In this document: one piece after another, positions 24,016 through 35,877 of the stretch
How the letters are laid out: the number at the start of each line of letters is the position of its first letter
Numbering within the stretch: position 1 is the stretch's first letter
Origin: Pezicula radicicola
Taxonomy: Eukaryota; Ascomycota; Leotiomycetes; Helotiales; Dermateaceae
Assembly (NCBI GenBank): GCA_003008705.1
Contig: PDUO01000038.1
Location: forward strand, 186,001 to 250,000
Direction of reading: 5' to 3'
DNA: 64,000 nucleotides
Notes under the pieces: generated by a model
Database searches by the model: none
The model's input: only the letters and a program-made list of their open reading frames with translations
What the model was told of the DNA's origin: nothing
Made by a program: the position numbers and the translations under genes

Positions 24016-25265
24016 TCATCCATCGATAGCGTTATTGTCTGAATAGTTGTCATAGTCATTGTTAGAATAGTTATATGCGCCCCTAGAACGGTTAGTAAGA
24101 GGTCTGTTGTCATTATCAGGTTCAGATTCCCAAAGGTCGATCGCATCTTCTCTGTACTCAGATTGTTCATCATTTTCCGGCACCAGCCTAAACCCATAAA
24201 CTTGTGGAACTGTTTGATCATTTTCGTCGTCATCCTCTTCCCATGGAAACAATCTATCGCCGTCGTCTTCGCGAGAAAAGTCCCACATCCATGTCATATA
24301 TTTACGACCCTTCAACACCGGTTTGGTTGGGTGGGTATGCGAAGCTCTGACAAGCTGCCCTTTGATTTGACAACCTCTATTTGTCTCATAAACGAAATCC
24401 TTGACCGGAGCCAAGCAATCCTCTGGCGGGTTGCGCCCTATTGCGAAAGGACGTCTAATCTCGACAAACAGTCTTTCAAAATCTCTCGTGTTGCCGAAAT
24501 ACCAGTACCATCTTCGTGACTGGATATTCCTACAGAATTCTCCCATGATGCCGCCAAACGAGTGGAAGTTTCTTCTTCTCTCCTCAAACCAGCAGGTTCC
24601 CCAAAGATATGCGATGTTTGCGTCAACGGTAATTGTCTGTGGCGAACAGTGAAGGAACTGACGGTTACCTAAAATCTGATAGAAGGTCTGAAGCATTCTA
24701 TGGCCGATATCTTTATTGTGGAGTGCATCACTATCCACACCACTATTGAAAGCAAATAGGTCAGTAGCCACACTTTATGACACATAATTGATAATTCTTA
24801 CTTAATTTCTAGCAATTCGATGCGGAGGTGCTCGATGCTTCCGATTGCCGAGTCGGAAACTTTGCTCCCTCCGAAGCCATAATTGTTGCGTTCGCTCAAG
24901 ACATAAGGGCTCATTTTTCGGTATATCTTTAGAGCATCTGCGTATAAGTCTTGTTGTGGCCTGAGAGCTTTAATCAATGCTGGCGTCTTGTTGTGATATA
25001 GGATTTTTCTTGTATGGAATTCAGTCCATGGTTCTGGAACTCTTTCAACATATAGAACTACTTTAACTTCTTCTTGTGTTGAAAGCTGGTGCTCAAGAAA
25101 GACCTCCTTAAAAATCAAGTCTCGGATCTCAGGAGGAAAGTACTTAAGGCCTTCTGACAGAGCGACGCCGTTTTTACTTTTGGTGCTGTTTGAAGCTGGA
25201 CCTCCATTCTGGCTACTGAACTTAACTTTCTCCAACAAAGACCCAAGTTCATCGTAAGTGGACAT
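24016..25265 (-). CDS. 2EXR/F-box-like domain protein, paralog B
   Basis: Predicted 396 aa from exons 25265-24802 and 24742-24016, joined over a 59-nt GT-AG intron (codon AA|T). It begins MSTYDELGSLLEKV, then EGLKYFPPEIRDLIF and KTPALIKALRPQQDLYADALKIYRKMSPYVL, the same blocks as the neighbour at 21346-22482. The N-terminal region is shorter and a 25-residue insert (LEHQLSTQEEVKVVLYVE) separates the blocks. The C-terminal half contains an RxFAIGRNPPEDC segment and ends in an Asp/Asn/Tyr-rich tail. Paralog A has no intron in the matching place, so intron gain or loss followed the duplication. Function unknown. Confidence 0.75.
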
Positions 25266-26450
25266 GTCTGTTTTGATGTACTGTAAGACTTTGAGTACTA
25301 GTTATCTTGTTATTTTAAGACGTTTACCTTGGTTGCGTGGAATGTGATACTCTTCGGTCATCTATACTTTAATATTAATGAATACGAACTCCTTTGAGGC
25401 ACTTCTTTCACATAATTTCTCCGCTCACCCTTATCAGCTACGGGGTCACCGACAGCCGGATATAGCCATGAGTTCTTTTTTAAAACGCCTCTTTGATTCT
25501 CATTCGAACTTTTGCCTAATCTTCCTTTGTGATGCAACAGAGGGGTTGAGAACTTGAGATTAAAGCCGCACTAATTTTCGCCTGCTTTTTGTTGAACCGT
25601 ACGCCGTCTTCGGCCAGATTCCATTAGAATTGTACTTTCCTGTAATTCTATTAGAAGACTGGCCTTTGTTGTGAAACCTTTAGTTAATGTGGGGTTCTGT
25701 CGCGGTCGATACTTCTTTATTGAAATTCGCTGAATGCGTGCGCCGAGGCCTTTGGCGAAGCGACTTGGAATAACTTACAACGTTCACATGACGTAGTAAT
25801 GTTCCTCAATATTAATAAACTACTGACCAAAGTTGTTTATATTTTGGTGACTGCAAAGGATGAAGTGACACGCTTCAAGGTTCGGTGATTGTGGGTTTAT
25901 CATAGGTTTTGCGTTGAGAACTTTGTCTACTAGACGACTTCTTGAACTATAAATTTATTAAGTCATGTAAACATAATCATGTTTTAAAAAGTAGTAATAA
26001 AATTGTATCGTGTTCAATGTTTCCTATAAATACTAGTAGTTAGTGAGGGTTTCCTGCCGCATCGCTTAACTCTGGTACGCCGTCGCTAAGTAAGCTCAAA
26101 TTTGCTAAACGCCATGCTACAAGCGATCCATTTGATTACTCCGGGCTCATATTCCTATGCTACACTCTTCTTCACTTTCACCGCAGTGCCTTGGCTACGT
26201 TATTCCTCTAACCCTTGTTCCCTTTCTACTGAACACCGCTTTATTCTACAGTGGCTTCAGCCCTCCTCTGAGTCATGATAGCGACCGTCCCCGGGAAATT
26301 GTTACGGCTTTCCTTCTTAGACGCAACCTCGTAGCCAGATGGTTGCGATGGTTGTGTTTCCTTGAGCCTGCTTCTCGAATTGAAATTCAGTGTTTTCGGA
26401 TGTTCGAAAAGGTTACCACTAGAAGCTTTCTACTTCCTTGCTGGTTTCGA
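25266..26450. other. Intergenic region
   Basis: Promoter of paralog B plus 3' flank of the next gene. 25930-26040 is AT-rich. No gene recognised; a 150-codon plus-strand frame starting near 26157 runs antisense into the next gene and has no domain. Confidence 0.45.
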
Positions 26451-27240
26451 TCAATGTCTAGACCGACTTTGACTCCGCCGAGAGTCCCGTTTGTAGTACT
26501 TGTCGTATTTCTCATCCGAGTCATATCCAGAATCTTCCCCTTTGTATCGGTAATCCGGGTAGTAATCGAGGTTTCGTTGCGGCCGTGTAGAATGACCACT
26601 CCTGCTTGAATGTGGACTACTTCTGCTTGAACGAGAATCCCTAGTAGAAGATTGCCAACTTCTACTTGACTGTAAGTGTGATTTGCGGGAAGATGAATAT
26701 CGGCTTCTATTCGATTTTAAGTCTCGAAAATCTCGAGAATGTTGTCCGTTCGGGACTTTTGAAGGCGATCGTTGTTCGGCTTTTGGACTCTGTTTGTTGC
26801 CGAGAATGAAAGTCGAAGCTAGTGCTCCTATACCCATCGGTAGCTTGCCTGCAAAAGATATTAATTAAGATCTTCCCTATAAAGTTCTTCATCTTGACAT
26901 CTCTCATCACATTCCTCGTTCTCAGGTAAAAGAGTTCTGGTTTAGGAAGTGACTTACCCATCCCACTTTCAGAAGACCACTCAAGATGCGGAAGGTGTTT
27001 GGTGGTAGCCACAACCAAAGCCAGCGAACATCGTTTGGCGTTGACGTTGAATTTCAGATCAAAACGCTCCGCCTTCTTCACTTCTGGGAGTTTACCAGAT
27101 ATCTTTGCAATACTCGATGGATGCAACCCGTTTATGTGATACCCACCGCCGAGATGGTCAGTGGTCTCAACACTCAAGGTCGGCAAGGCAATCCCGAAGT
27201 TGGTATGCTGCATGCTAGCCGTGATGTACAATCGAGACAT
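26451..27240 (-). CDS. Hypothetical protein with Arg/Ser-rich tail
   Basis: Predicted 226 aa from exons 27240-26958 and 26848-26451 (109-nt GT-AG intron, codon G|GC). Not recognised. The first ~95 residues look like a folded beta-rich domain (MSRLYITASMQHTNFGIALP, then HINGLHPSSIAKISGKLPEVKKAERFDLKF) with an acidic end. A glycine-containing hydrophobic stretch (MGIGALASTFILG) follows at about residue 98. The remaining ~115 residues are Arg, Ser, Tyr and Lys-rich (SRSSRSSPHSSRSG, YKGEDSGYDSDEKYDKYYK), likely disordered. RS-like tails occur in RNA-processing proteins, but no RNA-binding domain is visible here, so no role is assigned. Confidence 0.6.
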
Positions 27241-27876
27241 GGCGGAAGCAGTGGGTGTTGGAAAAGAGGAAGAAAATTCGAAAGCTGGTTAGAGATAAAT
27301 CTAACCTGACCTCTTGAGGATTTATGGCCTGGCATCCTTCTGAGATAAGTGAGGCTCAGTGAGGTGGTTGGCTTGGGTGTCCCCTCAATCTACACCGACA
27401 CGTCGCGTAACTTCGGTACGAATTCTTGCGATAACGAGAACTTTGAATGCAGGACTTCAACGAATCAAAACTCGTTGAAATTCTAATCACCCTTGCGTAG
27501 ATATGCCCAACTACCGGCATGATGCCATGCCTATCCAGATAGAAATACCGCAGCCGCATAGCGTTGGAACAAGCTAAGTCCCGTGAGAAGGGAAACTAGA
27601 CGACTTGGAAGCACTAAAACTAGCGGTCCGTTAAGCCTCCCACTCTGCGTAGCTAGGTTAAGCCTACATGCCACATTTGAGATGAAAAAAGACAAGGAAT
27701 TCCTATGTCAAACTACTGTTTTCGGAAACCATGCTATGAATGCCACGTAGATTAGCGAGCTGGGATACCCAGGTGACTTCTCTCGCATGCACGCCTCACC
27801 GCCAACTTTGCAGCACGATGGCAGATGTGTCAACGAATAATGTCAATATGATCCACCTTTACTGAGTATCCTTTCA

Positions 27877-28336
27877 CTAAATTTTACTTAGCGCCCGTGC
27901 TGCATAGACTAGACAATACTTATCAATCTCGCTATAGCTCAATGACTTTAGTGTTGCTGATAGATCCTCTGGCTTCTCCTTGAGCTTTAGCGAGACCACG
28001 TGTGCACGTGTCAAGTCATTTATCCCATGTTTTCTGGCCTACATGTCTTGGATATCCAGAAGCTCGACACATAACTCTATCCATTTCCCATAGCTAAAAT
28101 TATTAATATTGTTAAGATGAATGGTTGTAGAATAGGCTTGTATCAGTAAGTTTTGCTTAGAATAAGGGCCATCGGCTCGCTAAGGCAGTCACCAAACCCT
28201 CATTAGTCACCAGACCTATGTATGAGTCGTGATATCTCATTCTAGTTCTGTACGCAAGATGAGTACCAGGACTTATGAGAAATTCAAAATGCATGGAAAT
28301 ACTGCCAAGTGAAGAAGTAGTATTTGAACTTGGCAT
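27877..28336 (-). pseudogene. Possible remnant of an unidentified gene
   Basis: A coding-like exon runs from 28093 (after ATTTTAG) to a stop at 27877: YGKWIELCVELLDIQDM, a TAG at 28041-28039, then ARKHGINDLTRAHVVSLKLK and KPEDLSATLKSLSYSEIDKY. The TAG would be CAG before a C to T change. Upstream, an ATG at 28336 opens about 59 codons (MPSSNTTSSLGSISMHFEFL...), which could be the first exon. No donor site fits cleanly. Product not recognised; could also be chance. Confidence 0.25.
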
Positions 28337-29939
28337 TGTTAGATGGGGGGAAGTTCAGGATTTAGCGAAGAGACGCAATCGTTTATCCTACATGGTGTTA
28401 GGCTTAAGATATCGAGACCTCTGGTCAATAGTGATCTTCTTCTAGTTCTTTCCAGTGGTACTTAAATCAAGTACCTTCAAATTGTTACGGAATATCAATT
28501 TCGAGGTGAACTTATCACACAATATCTTTCAGAAACTCTAGCAAAAATAGCTATTCAAGGATCCAAGGTCGAACAAGACAACATTTTACATAAAACCGGA
28601 CCTGCTAGTGAAGCTATGGACACGGACAGAATTCAATTTAGCCTGAATAGATATTGACTTCTCTAAACGGCGATGGCATATCCATCGTCTCTGGAACCCA
28701 ATTCTAGTATACAGCCCGGCTTCCCTACACCCGCTAGGCATTTCGATAAAGGCCCACAGAAACACAACACAACTTTAAAAACTACAGACAGAAAGGAGAA
28801 AATTCAGAGGTAAGTAGGTGGAAATCTGTAAAGAAACATAAGTTCCTCGCATGTTGGGGACAAACGTAACAGTGAAGAGTTAGGACATGAAGTCTCCTAA
28901 ACGAAGCTACAATCTTGTCACTTTCTTTAGTGAAAGCGAGAGTCGAAGTTGTAGACGAGTTTCATGGGAGATCTTGCATCAACCGACATTAAATTTATAA
29001 ATTTGGGCGAGACTTAGCATTCTTTCGAAATGTTTCTTGGATTCAAACGTACCACAGCCCCTCTCGGGACCTGCGTAGTGATAGGGAAAGCCACTCTATA
29101 CTTTAGTTATTCTTCTTTGCCAACTACTAACTAGTGCTATTTATGTAGGGCCGTGATAGATGAACTGTATTTTCAAATCTTGACCTTGATTATTCAATCC
29201 GGTCACTCAGCAAGGGCATTCGAGTTGACAACCCTACAACAGTAAATCACTTGCCCATATTATCACTATATCTAAAACAGTTTCAAGCCAAGCTCTTACA
29301 GCGGTCTACATTTTATAACCTGTCTGTATCTCGCATGGTGAATTTCCCACAGGCCTCCCCGATATGGCTACTAAACTTTGGACGTATAACATTACAGACG
29401 AGAAAGCTATAGCCCAGGGGCGAACATAAGTCTAACCAACTCCACCCAAAATATTAACACTCCAGATACTTCTACTCTAAAATCCATACTCTCCGCATTA
29501 CGGAGAATTGTACAATAGTGCCCAGAAATAAGCGAGCGCCTTCCACTTAAGTTCCAACCTTTTGATAGGACGTCACAAACAGAAGTAGCACATGCCATAA
29601 GGTGGGACAAGATTCTCCGGCAATATCTTTGAGTTTGCGGCAAGATGCATGTCATAATGAGAGCTTATAGGGAAGGTTGATATATTGAATAAGTCTTAGG
29701 CTGATGCCAAGTTCGCCAAGGCACAAAGTGCACAATTGACCCAATCAAGCTCGCATCACGACACGGGGCACATTCAGGCTGGAATACAATTAGGTCTCTT
29801 GACCACCACGATTTCTGTATCAAAATCTTGGCTCCCAGGAGAAATTATTCGGCAATGGTGATTGCCAAGATCATTGAGGACAGTCTCGGAATTGAATTCT
29901 CCTTCAATGAATAAGTGTTGCTGGTGAATGAAATGTATC

Positions 29940-29946
29940 TATAAAG
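29940..29946 (+). promoter_or_regulatory. TATA box of pectin lyase gene
   Basis: TATAAAG about 80 bases before the ATG at 30022. Position fits a fungal core promoter for a strongly inducible secreted enzyme. Confidence 0.5.
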
Positions 29947-30021
29947 ATTTAGCAATTGTACAGCATAGAAAGATAGTTTGAATGATAGAAATATTTCTAT
30001 TATTATTGGTCTTCCTTCAAA

Positions 30022-31591
30022 ATGTCCACCTATTTGTTGCTAGGGCTGATCTCTCTCATCGCTCGCTGTGTTGCTGTAGGGGTAGTTGGTAAGCGACTTC
30101 TAGGATGACAATGACGCTATCTCCCGCACTAATCACAATTTTAGGAACGCCTGAAGGTTTCGCAACAGGGACTACAGGTGGAGGGACTGCTACACCCGCA
30201 TACCCGTCAGACATAGCCCAATTGAAAAGTTGGCTTACCGACAGCACCGCCCGAGTCATTGTCCTCAATAAAGAGTTTGATAGACCATCAACCCGCTTTC
30301 ACCCGAAAGTCAACTAAGATATACAGATTCAATTTTATTGGGAGTGAGGGGACTACAACCGAAACTGGTAGAGTTTTTACTTTTCATGAATAAAGCTGAG
30401 TATAGCCTGATCATTTGCAGGATGCCGACCGGCTTCGAATACATGCGGCAGTAGTGGACAAGATGCTATCAATCATGCTGATTGGTAAGGACTTGCAAGA
30501 TCCATGTTATCAATTATTCTCGTCGACACTTTCACTGATACGTAATAGGTGCACAAATGGAAATGCTGGAGATGGTGCTTATTCAATCAGTGTTACTTAT
30601 GACAACGCTGGTGTGACCCCTATCGATGTTGCGCCCAACAAATCACTCATTGGTATTGGCACTTCTGGCGTTATCAGAGGAAAGGGGTTGCGAATTGCCA
30701 ATGGATCTAAGAATGTGATTATCCAGTAAGACCTGCTCGTAAATCTCTTAAAGAAGAGTGTCTGACATGGCATAGAAACATTTTCATCACAGAGCTGAAC
30801 CCTCAGTATATCTGGGGTGGTGATGCGATTACACTTGCTGGATCCGATCTCGTGTGGATTGACCATGTCAAAGTAAGTCTTGTACTATAGTTCATTTCTT
30901 TCTATACTAACTTTTGAAAGATATCTCTCATCGGCCGTCAAATGATTGTCTTAGGCACTAGCGCTTCCAATCGTGTGACAATCTCGAATAATGAACTCGA
31001 CGGATCTACAAGCTGGTCAGCAACATGTGATAATCACCATTACTGGACTATCTACTTGACCGGTTCTTCCGATCTTGTGACAATGAAGGGAAATTATATC
31101 CATCATACCAGTGGAAGAGCCCCTAAAGTTAGCGGAAATACACTTCTTCATGCTGTAAGTCTATTAAACCTCACCTTCGCCTCAAAATCTGAATAGTTCT
31201 AGGTCAACAACGAATGGTATGCGGTCTCAGGCCATGCCTTTGATGTGGGCAGTGGAGGCAACGCAGTCATCGAAGGTAAAGCCAAACGTCCTTCATTCAA
31301 CTATTACATATTGCTTACTAATAATCTTTAGGCAATGTTTTCCAAAATGTCGTCACACCACTACTTTCTCCAGTCGGTGGTCAAGTCTTTGGTTCTCCAG
31401 ACACCACAACCAATAAAGATTGCTCAACATACCTCGGTCATGTCTGCCAGCTGAATGCCTTTGGATCAAGCGGCTCTTTGCCAGGAACGGATGAGGATTT
31501 CTTCGTAAACTTTAGCGGGAAGACTATTGCTAGCGCTAGTACTGCTAGTGCAAGTACCATTCAAGCGAATGCTGGTGTTGGCAAGATTTAA
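30022..31591 (+). CDS. Secreted pectin lyase (polysaccharide lyase family 1)
   Basis: Extracellular enzyme that cuts methylated pectin by beta-elimination. 380 aa in nine exons: 30022-30088, 30145-30274, 30327-30367, 30421-30484, 30549-30725, 30776-30872, 30921-31154, 31203-31275, 31332-31591; all introns are GT-AG. A signal peptide ([20 protein letters not shown]) is followed by the pectin-lyase opening [13 protein letters not shown]. Core beta-helix motifs: [96 protein letters not shown]. Cysteines of the RPASNTCG and WCTNG loops are kept. It ends shortly after QANAGVGKI, as usual. The many very short exons are unusual but each junction restores a conserved motif. Confidence 0.95.
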
Positions 31592-32762
31592 TCTTAAGGC
31601 TTAGCACACCTTTTGGGCAAAGGTAGCCGCATACTTGAGGTTGACGTACCGGTATATGCGATACAAAAGCATAGTCTTAGTTCGATGTTCCACAAAGGCC
31701 TAGTATTGTACTGCTGTAAGATTTAGCCTAAGTAAAATTAACTGTCAGTTGTAATGGCTTAAGGCCACCAAACCTTATCTTGGCTCCACCACAGCTTTGT
31801 CGTATTAAATTTCGTTCATATTCTGCCTTCATACTCAATTCCTATTAAGTTCAGAGTAACCATTTGAATCGTAGATGACGCAATCTATGGCGTGACAGAC
31901 CGCAGTAAACTTTTCTGCTAAGCCGTAACTCGAAGAATATCCGTACAAATATCAATAGTGACCCTCCTTTCCGAGCACGATTAATATCATCTTCAATCAC
32001 TTCGCTGTTTCTCGCTCATGCAATCCTTTGTCAATTAAGCTAGTGCGTTTCGAAATTTGTCCGAAAGGTTTTTTTCGACACACGTTTTGAATTTGACTTT
32101 GGGGACAACCTCGATTATTCCGTTTTTCTCCTTTTTTTTGGACCTTAACAGAATCGAGAGGTGGCAAGAGCTGGTCAGCTACTGAATCTCGCCTAGAACC
32201 GCTCTACTAGGAAATGAACGAGTGACAGCGGATACTAGCCAAACGACGCCAAGACTACCTACATTCACTTTCAGTTGCAGTGTGGGGAATGGTAAGTAAA
32301 GAATAGTTATATGGAGGGAAGTAAAAGGTAAAGTGGTGCATTAATCCTTGAAATTAATCCTCGAAATTAATCATCACAAAAATTCCATAACTGCAACAAG
32401 ATTTCGCTAGCCTGCTGCTGCGATTTTACTTTGCTTTGAAATGACGCAACGAAGGCAATGCGATGCCTGGTATCGTCTGATAACACAGTTGCGATGAACT
32501 AGCCGTTATTACTGAGGATCTAGTTCCCGAAATGGTGCTACTAGCTAGAATTAAACCAGACGGCGCGCACAGAAAGGTTTTGAATTTGGATTTGGGTCTC
32601 GTCCAGAACTCGCGCCTTCACTCTTTTCTGCCAAGGACTCAAAAACACCGAAGAATCGTTCTTTGCGACGGAATTGTGACTCTTGCAGATTCGTAGCTCC
32701 CTGGGGTGTGCTCGTAATTTCTCGGAGAAATCGCGAGAACCTCTTCGGTGTTCAGCTTAATC
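31592..32762. other. Intergenic region
   Basis: 3' flank of pectin lyase and promoter of the next gene. 32340-32370 has a short direct repeat (TTGAAATTAATCCTCGAAATTAATC-type). No gene seen. Confidence 0.45.
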
Positions 32763-35249
32763 ATGGCGCAGCCTTCAGGCTCCTTAACGCAAACAACCCA
32801 AGGAAAAAGAAGCTGGGCTGAAGACGACGATGATTCTGATGGGGGGTTGGAGGATTATATGGCCAAAAATACCGACTTCTACCAGAACGGGAAGCTGCGC
32901 TCGGAAGAGGCCATTTCAGTTGTCATTGAGCCTGACTCTCAGGAAGAATATGAGAATGAGGTTGAATCTGAACCAGACCCCGATCAGAGGCAAATCCCGG
33001 AGCCGGTGGAGGATCATAAGCAGGAGATAATTTCGATAGAGACAATCGTGGATCACATGGCATCAATGACGGAAAGCGCAGATGATAATTCAGTACTTGA
33101 GCGACAAAACCAACCAGATGAGGACCTTGAAACCGAACAGAAAGATATGGAAGGAGACTTTCCAGGCACAACCTCAATCCCAGAAGCCAAAGTTTTGAGT
33201 CCCTGCACTGTAACCACAGTCCACGTTGAGGTGCCACAAGCAGATCACGAAGACACGCCGTCGGAGGAAATTGAATGCTCAACCAACACTTGTCCAGCAA
33301 CGGTTTCAACAAGCTCAGACGAGGACCAGTCATCACAGGGTAGTACGCAGAACAGTCTTGCTAGTTCAAGCACGCCGCTTCCGACTCCACCAACATCTCC
33401 CAGCACAACCAGAATCGAAACTCAGGAAGACATACCAGACCACGAAATTGAGAAGATCTCTGATTTAATGTCTGAACCGGTATCTGAACCAATATCTGAA
33501 CCAGATATAGCCTCTGAGACTTTTCCACTAGTTCCAGCTGAGCCCGTGGCTAGCTTTGGCGTTACCGCCGAGGTTGAGATCGTAGAAGTAAGTTCTTGCA
33601 GTCGTACAAAGCGTTTCTCAAATTAATCCGAAAAACAGGTCGAAGAGCAGCCTCCAGTCTCTTCTACCGCACCGGAGGAGGAAAATGCGGAACCGATTAA
33701 CACCGAAACCACTACTGAAAGCCAGGCCATTACGGAAGAGGTTACATCACCATCAATTCAGGAATCCGAGCCCGCTAAGAAGTCATGGTCGCAGGTAGAC
33801 CCGCAGTCTTCTGTTTTACCGGAGGAGCTGGGGGAGGAATATCCAGAACTGATCAAGGTCAAAACCACCGAAGACCAGGGCATTGCAAAAGAGGTCATAT
33901 TTCCTTCAGTTTTGCAAACTGAGCCTCCTAAAACGACGTGGTCACAGGTGGCAAAAATTGGTGATCAGCAAGCTCGTGAACTTCAGAAGCTTGAGCTGGA
34001 GAGAAAGCTCGAGGAACAGAGAAAGCTTGAGGAGCAGAAGGAGCTTAAGGAGCAGAGAGATCTTGAAATTGAGACAGAGCTCGAAATCCAGAGCAATATT
34101 GACTCGATGCTCATACCTGAGAACAAACCTGAGGAACTGAAGGAAACAGCTCAAGTCGAAAGCCGTTTTTGGTCGTCGAGTTCTGGAGAAGAATCCGAGG
34201 CCGAAGCTCGTGAAAAAGAGCCCGCTATTCAGGAACCCAGTATTCTGGAGCCTGACGTTGACTCAGAGACTGCCTCAGTGGACTTAGTGGACTCAGTGGA
34301 CTCTGAAGAGTTCATTGAGTCACAATCAACCATGCAGCTTCCAAATTCTCTTGAGGGAACTAACGAAAGCGATATGGAAGACAGCGAAGCAGTTTCAGTA
34401 AGAATGACGAGAGCTTCGGGTTCAATGAGCATCTCATCGGAAGAGCCAAGCGCTCAAGATCCAGAACCTACCTTTGAACAATCGCAAAAAAACAAGAGAA
34501 AAATGGCAAAAGAAGCGAGGCAGCGCAAAAGGAAAACTGACAAGGAAAAAAAGAAGGAAAGAGCAAGAGCGTTGAATCAATCTGCTAGTTTGGAGACGGA
34601 AGCAACAGAAGTTACTCCAAAGGCCGATGAAGAGGAAGTCGAAGACTTGTCAACAGGTCTAATTGAACAGACGAAGATTGCAGGTTCAATGAACAACGCA
34701 CTAGAAGATTCCACTGCCCAAACTCTCGAGCCTGAAGTTGAAACTTCAAAGACTAAGAGGAGGAAGATGACCAAAGAAGCTAAGCAGCGCAAGCGGAAAA
34801 ATGATTGCGAAAAGAAGAAGGCAAAAGCTACACCACCAGAGGAGTCTGCCGGTCGGGAAGCAGAAACGGCGGAAACAACCCCTGGTGCTCTTGAACCACC
34901 AAAGGCTACAAACAAAAAGACCTACTACTGGATCATCGGTTTCATAATACTCGCAGTCATTATTGTTCTTGGCTTCCTCCAATATCCGAACAACAGCAAC
35001 AAGATGACGATTTCCAAAGCATGGGCCACCATAGATTTGGATGCCATAGATTGGAACACCGCGTCTCGCGAGACTCTGAAAACCTTACCAGATCTTGATG
35101 ATCCAGAGGCAAGAGAAAGAGCCAGTGAAGAATTTAAACAAGGTGCCCAATCGGAGGCTGATATTACTCCTGAGAGATTCTTCAGACTATATCAGCAGTT
35201 TTTTCTTGAGCATGAGATGGAGCGAGAGGGAACTTTGGTCGAGTTGTGA
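32763..35249 (+). CDS. Acidic repeat protein with one C-terminal membrane helix
   Basis: Predicted 811 aa from exons 32763-33587 and 33639-35249. Not recognised. The first ~320 residues are acidic and low in complexity (Glu, Asp, Ser, Pro, Thr). Two repeats of 51-residue period follow, ending KKSWSQV (near 325) and KTTWSQV (near 376). A charged coiled coil of QKLELERKLEEQ type spans ~390-424. A second duplication of about 88 residues holds two basic blocks, KNKRKMAKEARQRKRK (~560) and KTKRRKMTKEAKQRKRK (~648). One membrane helix (YYWIIGFIILAVIIVLGFLQ) lies at ~704-723, then an 88-residue tail with TPERFFRLYQQFFLEHEM. The layout suggests a tail-anchored or type II membrane protein, possibly of ER or nuclear envelope; that is inference. 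Confidence 0.8.
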
Positions 35250-35877
35250 TGGCACACTAGTTAGACTTGTAGTTAGAGCACAACTTAAGTTGGAGGTGTC
35301 CTGAGAGGGGTTTTCTATGGAACTTCGGAGGAAAAAGTGTTAGCTTTTCTGTATTCGCCGAACTTATAGTTAGACGTTCTTCCAGAATTGTATAGCTTAT
35401 AAACAAGTTCTTATTGCGAATGCTTCAATATCTATCTTGAAATTGTGTAGTGGCGTAGCAACAGCTGGCCAATTGTATTCTCGAAGGCATTTTATCAGGG
35501 CCATCATAAATGTCAAGAAGTTGAGTCCTTTCTAATCTGTAATTTCTAGTTGCTAAAATAAATCCAGCCGACTTCATGCTTTGTTGATGTTTGGACAAGA
35601 GCATCTTGCAGATGCAATGAACCAAGTTAGGGTCAAATTTCACTGCACAGCCTTGCTAGCTTCAGTAAAATGATTACTGCATCCTTTTCATTTGAACACA
35701 ATGTCTAGATGCTGTGCTATCGTAATCTATAGAGTCGCTATGAAACCCCTGTTTGTATCATCGTCATTATGGTTCATATCCGTAAGTCGTGATTGATTGC
35801 TGGATTCTATTCATGATCAACAGTGGCAAATCAAAATCTATCCCGTCGCTCGCAGCCAGTAGTTAAGTCTGTCTCAA
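35250..35877. other. 3' flank between convergent genes
   Basis: About 630 bases between the convergent acidic-protein gene and DCL1. The 72-codon minus frame at 35425-35643 starts with GTG and has no domain. Nothing else seen. Confidence 0.5.

Larger units (their letters stand above)
27241..30021. other. Gene-poor 2.8-kb region
   Basis: No intact gene seen. A possible gene relic is at 27877-28336 (listed separately). The right end is the pectin lyase promoter with a TATA box at 29940. The frame at 29407-29655 (-) lacks a domain. Confidence 0.4.

Noticed and set aside
26157..26609. Plus-strand 150-codon ORF
   Set aside because: Antisense over the second exon of the RS-tail protein; the Ser/Arg-rich exon creates an artificial open frame on the other strand.
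35425..35643. 72-codon minus-strand ORF after the acidic-protein gene
   Set aside because: Begins with GTG, lies in a 3' flank and has no domain.
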